From assembly GCF_009832745.1 (NCBI RefSeq), contig NZ_VRMJ01000025.1, positions 245,897-309,896 on the forward strand: a DNA stretch of 64,000 bases. Direction: 5' to 3'. Positions 35,539 to 45,225 of the stretch are shown here, piece by piece (position 1 is the first letter of the stretch; each line of letters opens with the position of its first letter). Under the pieces are notes generated by a model that saw only the letters and a list, made by a program, of their open reading frames with translations, did not search any database and had not been told where the DNA came from. The DNA is from Polaribacter septentrionalilitoris (GTDB lineage: Bacteria > Bacteroidota > Bacteroidia > Flavobacteriales > Flavobacteriaceae). Both the position numbers and the translations under genes were made by a program.

Positions 35539-37529
35539 TTCTTTTTGTTATTAAAGTACAAGTATTTTGTAGAGTGATAAAAAGCATTTAACAAACTATC
35601 CATCTCTTTACTAATTTTTGGATATTCCTCTTGATATTCAGTCAATGCTTTTTCATTCAGCTTATACAATTTAGTTGTATTTGAAGGTATGGTTTTAGAA
35701 TAATACAAACTATCCTGAAGCAATCCAACAGCTGGTTCACCATTAATTTTTAAGTATACAAATGATGAGGATTTATCAGGAATTGAGTCCAGCAAATTTG
35801 TTCCAAGTGTATAATTTGTATGATTCACTTTTGCTAAACTAGCAACAGTTGGAAATAAATCAATCAATTTACCATACTTAGCACTATTTTTTGGTGTTAA
35901 AAATTTCGGAGCATGAATAAAGAAAGGAACGTGCTGTAACTCGATGTTTAGATCGTGTTCTTTTGTGTAATTATCAGTTCTTTTCATAGCAGTGTTATGA
36001 TCTCCAAAGAATACAAAAATAGTGTTATCATAATAACCAGAAGCTTTTGCGCGTTCTAAAAATCGACCAATATTAAAGTCCAAATAACGCAATGCGTTTA
36101 ATTGCGCAACAGATTTAAATCCAGATTTTTCTAATAATGTAGCCTCAATTTCATTCTCTTTTAGTGGAGTGAAACTCTCTTGTTTTTCTGGAACTGTAAA
36201 CGGCATATGATTAGAAGCTGTCTGAATATAGGCAATAAAAGGTTTGTTTGCTTTAGCTAATTTCTCTAATTCTTTGTTAGATTCTTTAAAAAGTTCGTAA
36301 TCATCCATTCCCCAAACATCAGCCCTTTTTTCAGTTTCATAACTCCCTTCTTCAAAGATTTTTAATCCTTTTATGTTCGATTGAAAAATACTTCTAATAT
36401 TTGCCCAATTTGCACTTCCTCCTAAAAAATATAATTTTTCATAACCATCAAACTGATCAAAAATAATTCGCTGATCTTGCACTAAAGGATTTCTAGAAGC
36501 CGTTTTTACATCCTCAATATCTGGTAGACCAGAAACACTAGCAAAAACACTAGCTGCAGTTCCTGATTTGTGCACATAAAAATTAGAAAAACGCAAACTA
36601 TTTTTAAGAATGCTGTCCATTTTTGGAGTAGTTTCTATTGGGTTTCCATAAAAACTCATAGGCTTTACTCCAACAGATTCCATCATTACAATAACAACAT
36701 TTGGTTTTTTTGTAAAGGTTGAATCAAAAGTAATTTTTCTCTCAAAAAGAACTTTATCTTTTGGTAAGTTTAAGTGATTGGCAATTACAGGATAATATTT
36801 TTTAAATTCATCCATATCAACTCCTTGGCTTCTGTATGCAAAACTGTCAAAAAAGTATAAAACAGGATTTAAGGCAAATTGATTTACAGCATTTTTTTTC
36901 GAGAAAAAAGCTTCACTCCAACGCAATGGATAATGAGTAATGCTACTGTAAATTCCGTAAGAAAGCAATAAAATGGTACTTATAAAATAAACAGCTTTTA
37001 ATTTTTTTGAAATAGTCTTTTTTTGATTTGTAAAAGAAGTATAGATAAATTTTGATAGTTTATAAATCAAAAATGATATTATTAAAAGCCCAAAAACACC
37101 TTTGTAAATAGGGTAACTTTCTAATAAAACTTGTCCAGAAATTTTGATATCGTCTAAAAAACGTAATGATGAAGCATCTAAACGAATACTTAAATAATCA
37201 TAATAACCAAAATCAAAAAGATAAAACAAGGTTAGTGTTAAATAGGCTAAAACTAAATAGATGTTGGCTATTTTTTTATAAATTTTTCTTTGTAAAAAAC
37301 GATAATTTACAATTAAAATTAATGCTGCTAGAGGAAAAAAGGTAATGATGGCTAACTTTAAATCAAAACGTAAACCTAACCAAAATGCTCTTTGAATTTC
37401 AGATGAAGAAACATTATCTAACTGTGCAAAAAAATTATAAAAGATTATCCGAAATAGAAAACAAAAGACAAATAATACAAAAACATTTGTAAAAATATAT
37501 TTAATATAATTCGGAATCTTTTGCAGCAT
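35535..37529 (-). CDS. LtaS-like membrane sulfatase / phosphoglycerol transferase
   Basis: A 664-residue protein with five N-terminal membrane helices (within 10-200) and a large extracytoplasmic sulfatase-fold domain. Metal and catalytic residues: Glu284 in VIVMMESVG, nucleophile candidate Thr324 in HKSGTAASVF, and the FFGDHNTAM metal site. This is the architecture of lipoteichoic-acid synthase and of phosphoglycerol or phosphoethanolamine transferases. Gram-negative Bacteroidetes do not make LTA, so the acceptor is probably an envelope glycan or lipid, which is inferred. Confidence 0.93.
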   Translation of the reverse strand: MLQKIPNYIKYIFTNVFVLFVFCFLFRIIFYNFFAQLDNVSSSEIQRAFWLGLRFDLKLAIITFFPLAALILIVNYRFLQRKIYKKIANIYLVLAYLTLTLFYLFDFGYYDYLSIRLDASSLRFLDDIKISGQVLLESYPIYKGVFGLLIISFLIYKLSKFIYTSFTNQKKTISKKLKAVYFISTILLLSYGIYSSITHYPLRWSEAFFSKKNAVNQFALNPVLYFFDSFAYRSQGVDMDEFKKYYPVIANHLNLPKDKVLFERKITFDSTFTKKPNVVIVMMESVGVKPMSFYGNPIETTPKMDSILKNSLRFSNFYVHKSGTAASVFASVSGLPDIEDVKTASRNPLVQDQRIIFDQFDGYEKLYFLGGSANWANIRSIFQSNIKGLKIFEEGSYETEKRADVWGMDDYELFKESNKELEKLAKANKPFIAYIQTASNHMPFTVPEKQESFTPLKENEIEATLLEKSGFKSVAQLNALRYLDFNIGRFLERAKASGYYDNTIFVFFGDHNTAMKRTDNYTKEHDLNIELQHVPFFIHAPKFLTPKNSAKYGKLIDLFPTVASLAKVNHTNYTLGTNLLDSIPDKSSSFVYLKINGEPAVGLLQDSLYYSKTIPSNTTKLYKLNEKALTEYQEEYPKISKEMDSLLNAFYHSTKYLYFNNKKN

Positions 37530-37547
37530 TAAAGGTGTTTAAAGCGG

Positions 37548-37555
37548 CAAATATA
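37548..37555 (-). promoter_or_regulatory. Putative -7 promoter element of the LtaS-like gene
   Basis: TATATTTG on the minus strand (TAnnTTTG), 19 bases before the ATG. Confidence 0.5.
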
Positions 37556-37737
37556 TTTATTTTTCAGTTAAAAGCTGGGGTGTCTTTCGTTTAAAACCTT
37601 TTTATGGATTGATAGTAATTTTTTAATCTCCCTTTTTCATCTGAATTTTTCATCAATATATAATGTTTATGTATACTATTGTGGATAAACTTCCATTTTT
37701 TAAAATGAAAAAAGGAGGATAAAAAGTAGAATTTAAG

Positions 37738-37745
37738 TAAATTTG
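37738..37745 (+). promoter_or_regulatory. Putative -7 promoter element of pheT
   Basis: TAAATTTG (TAnnTTTG), 25 bases before the pheT ATG. Confidence 0.5.
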
Positions 37746-37770
37746 CGGCTTAACAAACCCGAAAAAGAAC

Positions 37771-40197
37771 ATGAAAATATCGTATAGTTGGTTAAAACAA
37801 TTTTTGCAGGTAGATTTAGAACCTGTAAAAGCAGGAGAGTTATTAACTGATTTAGGTTTAGAAGTAGAGGGAATTGAGACCAAAGAATCAATTAAAGGAA
37901 GTCTAAAAGGTATTGTAATAGGTAAAGTGTTAACCTGTAATCAGCATCCAAATGCAGATCGTTTAAAAGTTACTACAGTAGATTTGGGTTCAGAAGCTCC
38001 AGTTCAGATTGTTTGTGGAGCACCTAATGTAGCAGCTGGTCAAAAAGTGCCTGTAGCTACTATAGGAACTACACTTTATGATGATAAAGGAGAGGGTTTC
38101 AAAATTAAAAAAGGAAAGATAAGAGGAGAGGAGAGTCATGGAATGATTTGTGCTGAAGATGAATTAGGTTTAGGTTCTAGTCATGATGGAATTATGGTTT
38201 TAGATAAAAAACTTCAAGTAGGTACTCCTGCAGCAGAAGTTTTTAATATAGAAACAGATTACGTTTTTGAAATAGGGTTAACACCAAACAGGTCTGATGC
38301 TATGAGTCATTTTGGAGTGGCAAGAGATTTACGAGCAGGACTAATACAACAAGATGTAAAATTAGAGTTGATTTCACCTTCTGTAAGTAATTTTCATGTT
38401 GATGAAAGAACGCTTCGTTTTGATGTAGAAGTTGATGACAAAGAATTAGTACCTCGTTATTGTGGAATTACCATAACCGATGTAACCGTAAAAGATTCTC
38501 CAGAATGGATTCAGAATCGTTTAAAAGCAATTGGTTTAACACCTAAAAACAATATTGTAGACATTACAAATTATGTTTTACATGAGTTAGGTCAGCCACT
38601 ACATGCTTTTGATGCTCAGAAAGTTAAAGGAAATAAAATTCTAGTTAAAACATTAGAAGAAGGGACAAAATTCACCACTTTAGATGAAGTAGAAAGAGAA
38701 TTATCATCAGAAGATATTATGATTTGTGATGCAGATTCGAATCCACTTTGTATTGGTGGAGTTTTTGGTGGATTAAATTCTGGAGTTACAGAACACACTA
38801 CCTCAATATTTTTAGAAAGTGCTTATTTTAATCCAGTTTCTATTCGTAAAACAGCAAAAAGACATGCTTTAAATACTGATGCATCATTCCGTTTTGAACG
38901 TGGAATTGATGTAAACTGTACAAAATATGCTTTAAAAAGAGCAGCGTTGTTGATAGAAGAATATGCAGGAGGAAAATTAGCTTCTGATATTTCTGATTTT
39001 TACCCAGAAAAGATTGAAGATTTTCAAGTCTTTTTGTCTTATGAAAATGCATATCGTTTGATAGGGCAAGAGATTCCAAAAGAATCAATTAAAAATATTT
39101 TAGCATCTTTAGAAATTAAAATCAATAGTGAAACTGCTGGAGGTTTAGGATTAACAATTCCTTCTTATAGAACTGATGTTCAGCGAGAGGCAGATATTAT
39201 TGAAGAAATTTTAAGAGTTTATGGGTATAATAATATCGAGTTTTCTCATAAATTAAATACTTCTATATCTTTTGATTCTAATAAAGAAAATAAGATTGAA
39301 AACATTGTTGCCAACCAATTGAGTGCCTTAGGGTTTAACGAAACTATGGCAAATTCATTGACAAAACCTGAGTATGCAAATTTATCAGAAAACATCAATG
39401 AAGAGGCAAATGTAGAAATGTTAAATCCGTTAAGCAATGACTTAAAGGTAATGCGTCAATCTTTATTGTTTAGTGGTTTAGAATCAGTTGCTTATAACAT
39501 CAATAGAAAAAATAATGCATTGCAATTTTATGAGTGTGGAAAAACATATCATAAATATAATGGGAAATATCAAGAAGACAAACACCTAACACTCTTTGTT
39601 ACAGGAAACAGAACTAAAGAAAATTGGAATGTAGGTAATAAAACTTCAGATTTCTTTTACCTAAAAGGGATTATTACCTCAGTTTTAAGCAGATTAGGAA
39701 TTGATAAAGTAAAAGCATCTCCAACCAAACAAGATGTTTTTTCTGAAGGAATTTCTCTAGGTTTAGGAAAAAATAGAATAGTAGAATTTGGAGTTGTAAA
39801 ACGTTCAGTTTTAAAAGAATTTGGAATTAAACAAGAAGTTTTATTTGCAGATTTTAATTGGGATACTATTTTAAAATTTGTTGGAAATAAAAAGATTAAA
39901 GTTTCAGATTTACCTAAATTTCCAGCTGTAAAACGTGATTTAGCTTTATTATTAGATTCAAAAACTGAGTTTAAAGAGGTTTATAATTTAGCGTTTCAAT
40001 CAGAAAGAAAACTATTAAAAGAAGTTGATTTGTTTGATGTTTATGAAGGTGATAAATTACCAGAAGGTAAAAAATCTTATGCAGTAAGTTTCTTGTTACA
40101 AGATGAAACCAAAACATTAGCAGACAAGCAAATAGACAAAATAATGCAAAAATTACAGCAAACTTTTGAAAAGAGTTTAGATGCTGTTTTAAGATAA
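37771..40197 (+). CDS. pheT: Phenylalanyl-tRNA synthetase beta subunit PheT
   Basis: Beta subunit of the alpha2beta2 enzyme that charges tRNA-Phe; it carries the editing site and tRNA-binding domains. The 808-residue protein shows the EMAP-type tRNA-binding domain (about 40-150: CNQHPNADRLKVTTVDLG), B3/B4 editing domain (RYCGITITDV, NNIVDITNYVLHELGQPLHAFD), B5 domain, a catalytic-like core (MRQSLLFSGLESVAYNINRK), and the C-terminal FDX-ACB anticodon-binding domain (SDLPKFPAVKRDLALLLD). pheS is not adjacent in this window, so the two genes are apart. Confidence 0.97.
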   Translation: MKISYSWLKQFLQVDLEPVKAGELLTDLGLEVEGIETKESIKGSLKGIVIGKVLTCNQHPNADRLKVTTVDLGSEAPVQIVCGAPNVAAGQKVPVATIGTTLYDDKGEGFKIKKGKIRGEESHGMICAEDELGLGSSHDGIMVLDKKLQVGTPAAEVFNIETDYVFEIGLTPNRSDAMSHFGVARDLRAGLIQQDVKLELISPSVSNFHVDERTLRFDVEVDDKELVPRYCGITITDVTVKDSPEWIQNRLKAIGLTPKNNIVDITNYVLHELGQPLHAFDAQKVKGNKILVKTLEEGTKFTTLDEVERELSSEDIMICDADSNPLCIGGVFGGLNSGVTEHTTSIFLESAYFNPVSIRKTAKRHALNTDASFRFERGIDVNCTKYALKRAALLIEEYAGGKLASDISDFYPEKIEDFQVFLSYENAYRLIGQEIPKESIKNILASLEIKINSETAGGLGLTIPSYRTDVQREADIIEEILRVYGYNNIEFSHKLNTSISFDSNKENKIENIVANQLSALGFNETMANSLTKPEYANLSENINEEANVEMLNPLSNDLKVMRQSLLFSGLESVAYNINRKNNALQFYECGKTYHKYNGKYQEDKHLTLFVTGNRTKENWNVGNKTSDFFYLKGIITSVLSRLGIDKVKASPTKQDVFSEGISLGLGKNRIVEFGVVKRSVLKEFGIKQEVLFADFNWDTILKFVGNKKIKVSDLPKFPAVKRDLALLLDSKTEFKEVYNLAFQSERKLLKEVDLFDVYEGDKLPEGKKSYAVSFLLQDETKTLADKQIDKIMQKLQQTFEKSLDAVLR

Positions 40198-40217
40198 AGT
40201 TAGTGTTTTACGAAATG

Positions 40218-40249
40218 AAAAAAACCATCTCAATTGAGATGGTTTTTTT
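40218..40249. terminator. Bidirectional terminator after pheT
   Basis: A-run, CCATCTC, AATT loop, GAGATGG, T-run; a 14-bp stem 21 bases after the pheT stop. It can also stop readthrough from lipA. Confidence 0.93.
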
Positions 40250-40356
40250 ATCAACTAATTCAAATAATTTACACAATAAAGAGGGTTACAACGTCTCTTC
40301 ATTTATATCACGCAATCTACGTGCCAAAAACTATTTGAAAATATTTTTTTTTTAAA

Positions 40357-41232
40357 TTATAAATCTTGCGCATGTTTGTGTGCTTTGTAAGAAGAACGTA
40401 CCAAAGCACCACTTTCTACATACATAAAGCCCATTTCTAAACCAAGCGTTTCATATTTTTTAAATTGATCTGGAGTAATAAATTCTTTAACTGGTAAGTG
40501 CTTCTTAGTAGGCTGCAGATATTGACCAATGGTAATGATATCACAATTTACTTCACGTAAATCTTTCATGGTTTGTATCACTTCTTCTTCAGTTTCACCC
40601 AAACCTAACATTAAACCAGTTTTTGTTCGCATTCCGTTTTCTTTTAGATACTTTAAAACACCTAGACTTCTATCATATTTAGCCTGAATTCTAACTTCAC
40701 GAGTCAATCTTCTAACCGTTTCCATATTATGAGAAACAACTTCTGGATGTACTTCTATAATTCTGTCAATTTGTTTTGTATTTCCTTGAAAATCTGGAAT
40801 TAAAGTTTCTAAAGTTGTATTTGGATTTGTTCTACGAATTGCATCTACAGTTTCTGCCCAAATAATAGAACCACCATCTTTTAAATCATCTCTGTCTACA
40901 GAAGTAATTACAGCATGTTTAATGCCCATTATTTTTATAGAACGCGCTACTTTTTCGGGTTCATCCCATTCAACAGTTTCTGGTCTTCCAGTTTTTACAC
41001 CACAAAAGCCACAAGAGCGTGTACAGATGTTTCCTAAAATCATAAAAGTTGCAGTTCCTTCTCCCCAACATTCACCCATATTAGGACAACTACCACTGGT
41101 ACAAATTGTATTTAATTTATACTTATCTACTAAACCTCTTAATTCAGTATATTTTTTACCAACTGGTAATTTTACACGTAACCATTTTGGTTTTTTTGGT
41201 TTTTCAGGAGCTATAACAGAATCTATTGCCAT
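40357..41232 (-). CDS. lipA: Lipoyl synthase LipA
   Basis: Radical-SAM enzyme that inserts two sulfurs into protein-bound octanoyl groups to form lipoate. The 291-residue protein has the auxiliary cluster cysteines C44, C49, C55 ([12 protein letters not shown]), the radical-SAM cysteines C70, C74, C77 (CTRSCGFC), GLGETEEEV and the C-terminal RSSYKA serine that ligates the auxiliary cluster. Length is normal. It has its own -7 element; LipB is not in the window. Confidence 0.98.
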   Translation of the reverse strand: MAIDSVIAPEKPKKPKWLRVKLPVGKKYTELRGLVDKYKLNTICTSGSCPNMGECWGEGTATFMILGNICTRSCGFCGVKTGRPETVEWDEPEKVARSIKIMGIKHAVITSVDRDDLKDGGSIIWAETVDAIRRTNPNTTLETLIPDFQGNTKQIDRIIEVHPEVVSHNMETVRRLTREVRIQAKYDRSLGVLKYLKENGMRTKTGLMLGLGETEEEVIQTMKDLREVNCDIITIGQYLQPTKKHLPVKEFITPDQFKKYETLGLEMGFMYVESGALVRSSYKAHKHAQDL

Positions 41233-41251
41233 TTTCTATCAAATTTAGGTG

Positions 41252-41259
41252 CAAAGATA
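41252..41259 (-). promoter_or_regulatory. Putative -7 promoter element of lipA
   Basis: TATCTTTG on the minus strand (TAnnTTTG), 20 bases before the lipA ATG. Confidence 0.52.
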
Positions 41260-41271
41260 CAAAGGAAAGTT

Positions 41272-42492
41272 TTAAATACTTGTTAAAAACCAAAAGCTAA
41301 AACCTATTAAACACAAAATACCAATAATACTTAAAATTCTTAAATAAATACCGGGTTGATGCTCTTGAGGTGTATGTTTTCCTGTAATAAGTTTATAGTT
41401 TAAAATGGCGTAAAAAGGAGCAGTTAAAAAGGATAATATTGTCGCAATTTTCACCAATAAACCCATATTATCCATAAAATATTTTAAGATTAAAAAAGTA
41501 CCAATAAATAGAAAAACAATCCAAAACCAGTACCCCAATTTAAATTCTTTTCCCCAAAGTAGTTTTGTGGTTCTATTCATGGCCCTTGGAGAAGCATCCA
41601 TAGTGGTAATTGTTGTACTAAACATTGTTGTAAATGCTGCAATAGCAATAAAAATATAAGAAAAATCACCTAGATTTTTAGTATAAAGTTTTATCAATTG
41701 TGAAGCGAATACACCACCTTTGTTAGAGAATGTTTCACCTGATTTATACATTACTAAAGCTCCTAAAAGCACAAAACATAAACCTAAGAAAAGTGTACCA
41801 ATATAACCTATATTAAAATCGAAAACAGCGTCTTTTGGTTTGGTTTTTACCACTGTAGTTTTGTCTTTTTCTATAGACCAAATAGAATGCCAAATAGAAA
41901 CGTCTAAAGGAGCTGGCATCCATCCTAAAAAGGCAATTAAAAAAGTTAGCTCTACTGCACCAGAAGGAATGATTTGTGTAACATCAAATGCTTCTTTGGT
42001 GCTAAACAAAGCTACAGAAACCGCAATTATGGTACTTACAGTTAGAATCATAATGATGTATTTCATCAGATTGTCTAATAAACTGTATTTTCCTATCAGT
42101 AGAATAATCAAGCTAATAAACATCAGTAGAGTAGACCATACAACTAAATCATCAGTAAAACCAAAAAGTTGTGATGCTAAACCTGCTGTAACAATGGTTA
42201 CTGCTGCTTGAATGGTAAACATGGTAGCAAAATTGATTACATAATAAGCTATTAAAACACCTTTGCCTAACTTTCTATAACCATCTAGTAGAGTTTCGCC
42301 TGTTGCAGCTGCATAACGTGGTCCAAATTGAAAAAACGGATATTTAAATAAATGCACTAACAATAGCGCCCAAATTAACCCAAAACCAAACTCAGCTCCA
42401 GCTCTTGTAGATTGTACCAAGTGAGATACACCAATGGCTGCACCTGCAAAAAGTAAACCGGGACCTAAAGATTGTAAGAATGATTTTTTCAT
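41272..42492 (-). CDS. Nramp-family-like transporter lacking the DPGN metal motif
   Basis: A 406-residue protein with about 11 membrane helices of the Nramp (LeuT-like) fold. TM1 begins GPGLLFAGAAIGVSHLVQSTRAGAEFGFGLIW; the four residues that align with DPGN, which holds Mn/Fe in canonical Nramp, are GVSH (21-24). TM6 keeps the methionine (M192) of the MPH motif but reads MPAP. The substrate may therefore not be Mn or Fe; it could be another cation or something else. It begins 2 bases after the ECF sigma factor stop, so the two are probably co-transcribed. Confidence 0.85.
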   Translation of the reverse strand: MKKSFLQSLGPGLLFAGAAIGVSHLVQSTRAGAEFGFGLIWALLLVHLFKYPFFQFGPRYAAATGETLLDGYRKLGKGVLIAYYVINFATMFTIQAAVTIVTAGLASQLFGFTDDLVVWSTLLMFISLIILLIGKYSLLDNLMKYIIMILTVSTIIAVSVALFSTKEAFDVTQIIPSGAVELTFLIAFLGWMPAPLDVSIWHSIWSIEKDKTTVVKTKPKDAVFDFNIGYIGTLFLGLCFVLLGALVMYKSGETFSNKGGVFASQLIKLYTKNLGDFSYIFIAIAAFTTMFSTTITTMDASPRAMNRTTKLLWGKEFKLGYWFWIVFLFIGTFLILKYFMDNMGLLVKIATILSFLTAPFYAILNYKLITGKHTPQEHQPGIYLRILSIIGILCLIGFSFWFLTSI

Positions 42493-42494
42493 AA

Positions 42495-43058
42495 CTAAGA
42501 CTTTTTGATAATCTCTGCCAACAACTTTTTAGCACGTAATAATTTTACTTTTACGTTGTTCATAGGTTCATCAATTTGCGCAGCAATTTCTTTGTAGCTT
42601 AATTCTTGAAAATATCGTAATTGAATGATTTCTTGGTATTTAGGTTTTAATTGTTTGATGTCTCTTAACAATTTAGCCAAATTTTGTTCTGTAATAATTC
42701 GGTCTTCTGGAGTAGGATTTTCATCAACCACTAAATACGCTCTTTTTTCTTGCTCTTTAGAGGTATCTGCATTGATTGAGATGTTTTTTTTACGCAATAA
42801 ATCAATATGTAAATTCTTAGAAATGGTAATCAACCAAGTCTTAAAAACGTATTTATCATCGTAAAAATCTATTTTATCAAAAGCCTTAGAAAATGTTCTT
42901 ATGGTAATATCTTCAGCATCATTCTCGTTTTGTGTTCTTTTTAATTGGTAATTGTAGACATCACTCCAAAACGTATCTAACAATAAGCTAAATGCAGCCT
43001 GATTACCACTTTTTGCTTTAGAAATTGTTATATTAAGCTGTTTTTTGTCTATTTCCAA
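42495..43058 (-). CDS. RNA polymerase sigma factor, ECF (sigma-70 family)
   Basis: A 187-residue ECF sigma factor. Region 2 is FSLLLDTFWSDVYNYQLKRTQNENDAEDITIRTFSKAFDKI...FKTWLITISKNLHIDLLRKK, and region 4 is LKPKYQEIIQLRYFQELSYKEIAAQIDEPMNNVKVKLLRAKKLL. The start is a TTG (43056-43058), inside the last codons of the upstream glycosyltransferase gene (10-base overlap); no in-frame ATG is available nearby. No anti-sigma gene is adjacent, unlike many ECF operons. The Nramp-like gene follows 2 bases later. Targets unknown. Confidence 0.92.
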   Translation of the reverse strand: MEIDKKQLNITISKAKSGNQAAFSLLLDTFWSDVYNYQLKRTQNENDAEDITIRTFSKAFDKIDFYDDKYVFKTWLITISKNLHIDLLRKKNISINADTSKEQEKRAYLVVDENPTPEDRIITEQNLAKLLRDIKQLKPKYQEIIQLRYFQELSYKEIAAQIDEPMNNVKVKLLRAKKLLAEIIKKS

Positions 43059-44152
43059 TGATTAGGTTTTGACCACAAATTACTGATAAATATCGAAAGT
43101 TGAAATAATATCAATCCAATTTCTAAAAATGGGAAGAAATATGCAATTTGAGGTTCTTTTAATTTTTTTGAGGCAAAACCTATTAAAATCGTTGTAATTA
43201 TAAAATAAGATAAAATAATTGGTAACATTATTTTCCAAGAAAAGAAAAAAAGTAGGGTAGTACCTAATAAGTAAAAAAAGATTTTTGAGGTAAAAAATAG
43301 TCCTAAAAAGAATTTGTGTTTTTGTTTATAATGATTTGCTGTAGAAATATGTCTTCTTTTTTGTCTAAACCATTCTTTTAGTGATTTTGGAGCTATAGAT
43401 TTTGTAAAACTTTTTTCGGATGTACATATTGTTGTATTCTCTTTTTCTGCTGCATCTCTAATAAATAAATCATCATCACCAGATTTTAAGTGTATGTGAT
43501 TGATAAATCCTTTTACCTTGAAAAATTCATTTCTATGATAGGCTAAATTTCGTCCAACAGCCATATATGGAGACCCTATTTTTGCATAACTAAAGTACTG
43601 AATAGCTGTTAATAAAGTTTCATATCGTACTAATAGATTTACAAGTGATTTTTCTTTTTTATATTTTCCATATCCTAAAACTATGGTTTTGTCATCTGAA
43701 AAATTTTGACTCATTTCTGATATCCAATATTTAGAAATAGGTTTGCAATCAGCATCAGTAAATAACAAATGATCGTGTTTAGCAGTTTTAATTCCTAAGG
43801 TAAGCGCATATTTTTTATTTCCCCAAAACGCTTCAATACTATCTACATTAACAATGCTTATGTTTTGGTGCTGCTTTTTAAACTTCTTCATCACTTTCAA
43901 AGTTTTATCTGAAGAAGAATCGTTAATTAAAACAATTTCAAAATCATCATATTTTTGATTGATGACTGAGGGTAAAAATTTCTTGAGATTTTTAGCTTCA
44001 TTTTTAGCACAAATAATGACAGAGACAGGAATGTGAGCTTTTTTATTTTTATTTTTTTGCGGACTAAAAACAAAAGTAAAAAACGTAAAATAATAGATAA
44101 TTTGAATAACTGTAAATACTACAAAAACGTAGAGAACTACAGATAATATCAT
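43049..44152 (-). CDS. Membrane-associated family 2 glycosyltransferase
   Basis: A 367-residue processive-type glycosyltransferase: N-terminal membrane helix (about 5-27), GT-A domain with PVSVIICAKNEAKNLKKFLPS, LINDSSSDKT, the metal-binding LLFTDADCKPIS, a DDDLFI motif and FRQKRRHIS (QxxRW-like), then two or three C-terminal helices (about 285-355). It probably transfers sugars onto an envelope glycolipid or exopolysaccharide; acceptor unknown. It overlaps the sigma factor gene by 10 bases and follows the small CxxC protein gene by 15. Confidence 0.9.
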   Translation of the reverse strand: MILSVVLYVFVVFTVIQIIYYFTFFTFVFSPQKNKNKKAHIPVSVIICAKNEAKNLKKFLPSVINQKYDDFEIVLINDSSSDKTLKVMKKFKKQHQNISIVNVDSIEAFWGNKKYALTLGIKTAKHDHLLFTDADCKPISKYWISEMSQNFSDDKTIVLGYGKYKKEKSLVNLLVRYETLLTAIQYFSYAKIGSPYMAVGRNLAYHRNEFFKVKGFINHIHLKSGDDDLFIRDAAEKENTTICTSEKSFTKSIAPKSLKEWFRQKRRHISTANHYKQKHKFFLGLFFTSKIFFYLLGTTLLFFFSWKIMLPIILSYFIITTILIGFASKKLKEPQIAYFFPFLEIGLILFQLSIFISNLWSKPNHWK

Positions 44153-44167
44153 GAAGTAAAAATGAAT

Positions 44168-44371
44168 TTATTTATGTTCTGGTTCTGCACAAGTATCAAA
44201 CTGATCTGGGGTTTTTCCGCAAAAACCACAAGCTTCTCCTTCTTTATTTAACATTGGATTTTGACTTGCACAAGTTCCTGCAAATTTACCATCTTTTTTT
44301 GCCCATATTTTAATGGCAATTCCAGCAACACCAAGAGCTAATAAACCTAAAGTTAACAATAATAATTTCAT
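44168..44371 (-). CDS. Small membrane-anchored protein with cysteine pairs
   Basis: A 67-residue protein: one N-terminal transmembrane segment (about 3-23) and a hydrophilic tail with four cysteines: C34 (GTCASQNP), C48 and C51 in ACGFCGK, and C60 (DTCAEPEH). The paired CxxC suggests a metal- or disulfide-binding knob in the periplasm. The family is common in Flavobacteria but functionally undescribed to my knowledge. It heads the run of glycosyltransferase, sigma factor and Nramp-like genes and has its own promoter element. Confidence 0.75.
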   Translation of the reverse strand: MKLLLLTLGLLALGVAGIAIKIWAKKDGKFAGTCASQNPMLNKEGEACGFCGKTPDQFDTCAEPEHK

Positions 44372-44388
44372 AAAAAATAATTCTTATA

Positions 44389-44396
44389 CAAAGATA
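44389..44396 (-). promoter_or_regulatory. Putative -7 promoter element of the small CxxC protein gene
   Basis: TATCTTTG on the minus strand (TAnnTTTG), 18 bases before the ATG. Confidence 0.5.
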
Positions 44397-44511
44397 CATA
44401 TTCTTATTGTCAACTTAAAAAATTGAGCAAAATATTAATAATGTGACTTTTTAATATATTGAGTGTCAAAAGAATTAATATCAACTATTTAATAACTAAA
44501 CATTTTATATT

Positions 44512-45198
44512 ATGAAAAAATATTTTGCTGAATTATTTGGAACTTTTTGGCTAGTTTTTGGTGGATGTGGTAGTGCAATTTTTGCTGCTGGATTTCCAGA
44601 ATTAGGTATTGGTTTTGTAGGTGTTTCTTTGGCTTTTGGTTTAACCGTTTTAACCATGGCGTATGCAGTAGGTCATATTTCTGGCGGACATTTTAACCCT
44701 GCTGTTTCTTTTGGTCTTTGGGCTGGAGGTAAATTCTCTGTAAAAGAATTAATTCCTTATATCATTTCTCAATTAGTCGGAGCAATTTTAGCTGCATCTG
44801 CATTGTATTTGATTGTCTCTGGAAAATCTGATTTCGAATCTATTGGAGGTTTTGCAGCGAATGGTTATGGTGAATTATCGCCAGGTAAATTCTCTATGCA
44901 ATCTGCATTTATTGCTGAATTTTTATTGACAATGTTCTTTTTATTAATCATTTTAGGAAGCACAAACAAAAGAGCTCCAAAAGGTTTTGCACCTATTGCA
45001 ATAGGTTTGGGCTTAACTCTTATCCATTTAATCAGTATTCCAATTACAAATACTTCAGTTAATCCTGCACGTTCTATAAGTCAAGCAATTTTTGCTGGTG
45101 GAGAATATTTAACTCAATCTTGGTTGTTTTGGGTTGCACCAATTGGTGGAGCAATTGTAGCGGGAATTATACACAAAGCATTATTTGATAAAGAATAA
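44512..45198 (+). CDS. aqpZ: Aquaporin Z-type MIP channel
   Basis: A 228-residue water channel: six membrane helices, two NPA half-helices (HFNPAVSFG near 62-70 and [11 protein letters not shown] near 182-192), and [23 protein letters not shown] at the start, which is characteristic of AqpZ rather than glycerol facilitators. The arginine after the second NPA (NPAR) forms the selectivity filter. Single gene with its own terminator. Confidence 0.95.
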   Translation: MKKYFAELFGTFWLVFGGCGSAIFAAGFPELGIGFVGVSLAFGLTVLTMAYAVGHISGGHFNPAVSFGLWAGGKFSVKELIPYIISQLVGAILAASALYLIVSGKSDFESIGGFAANGYGELSPGKFSMQSAFIAEFLLTMFFLLIILGSTNKRAPKGFAPIAIGLGLTLIHLISIPITNTSVNPARSISQAIFAGGEYLTQSWLFWVAPIGGAIVAGIIHKALFDKE

Positions 45199-45225
45199 AA
45201 TATTTAATCCCTAACTCAATTCTCG

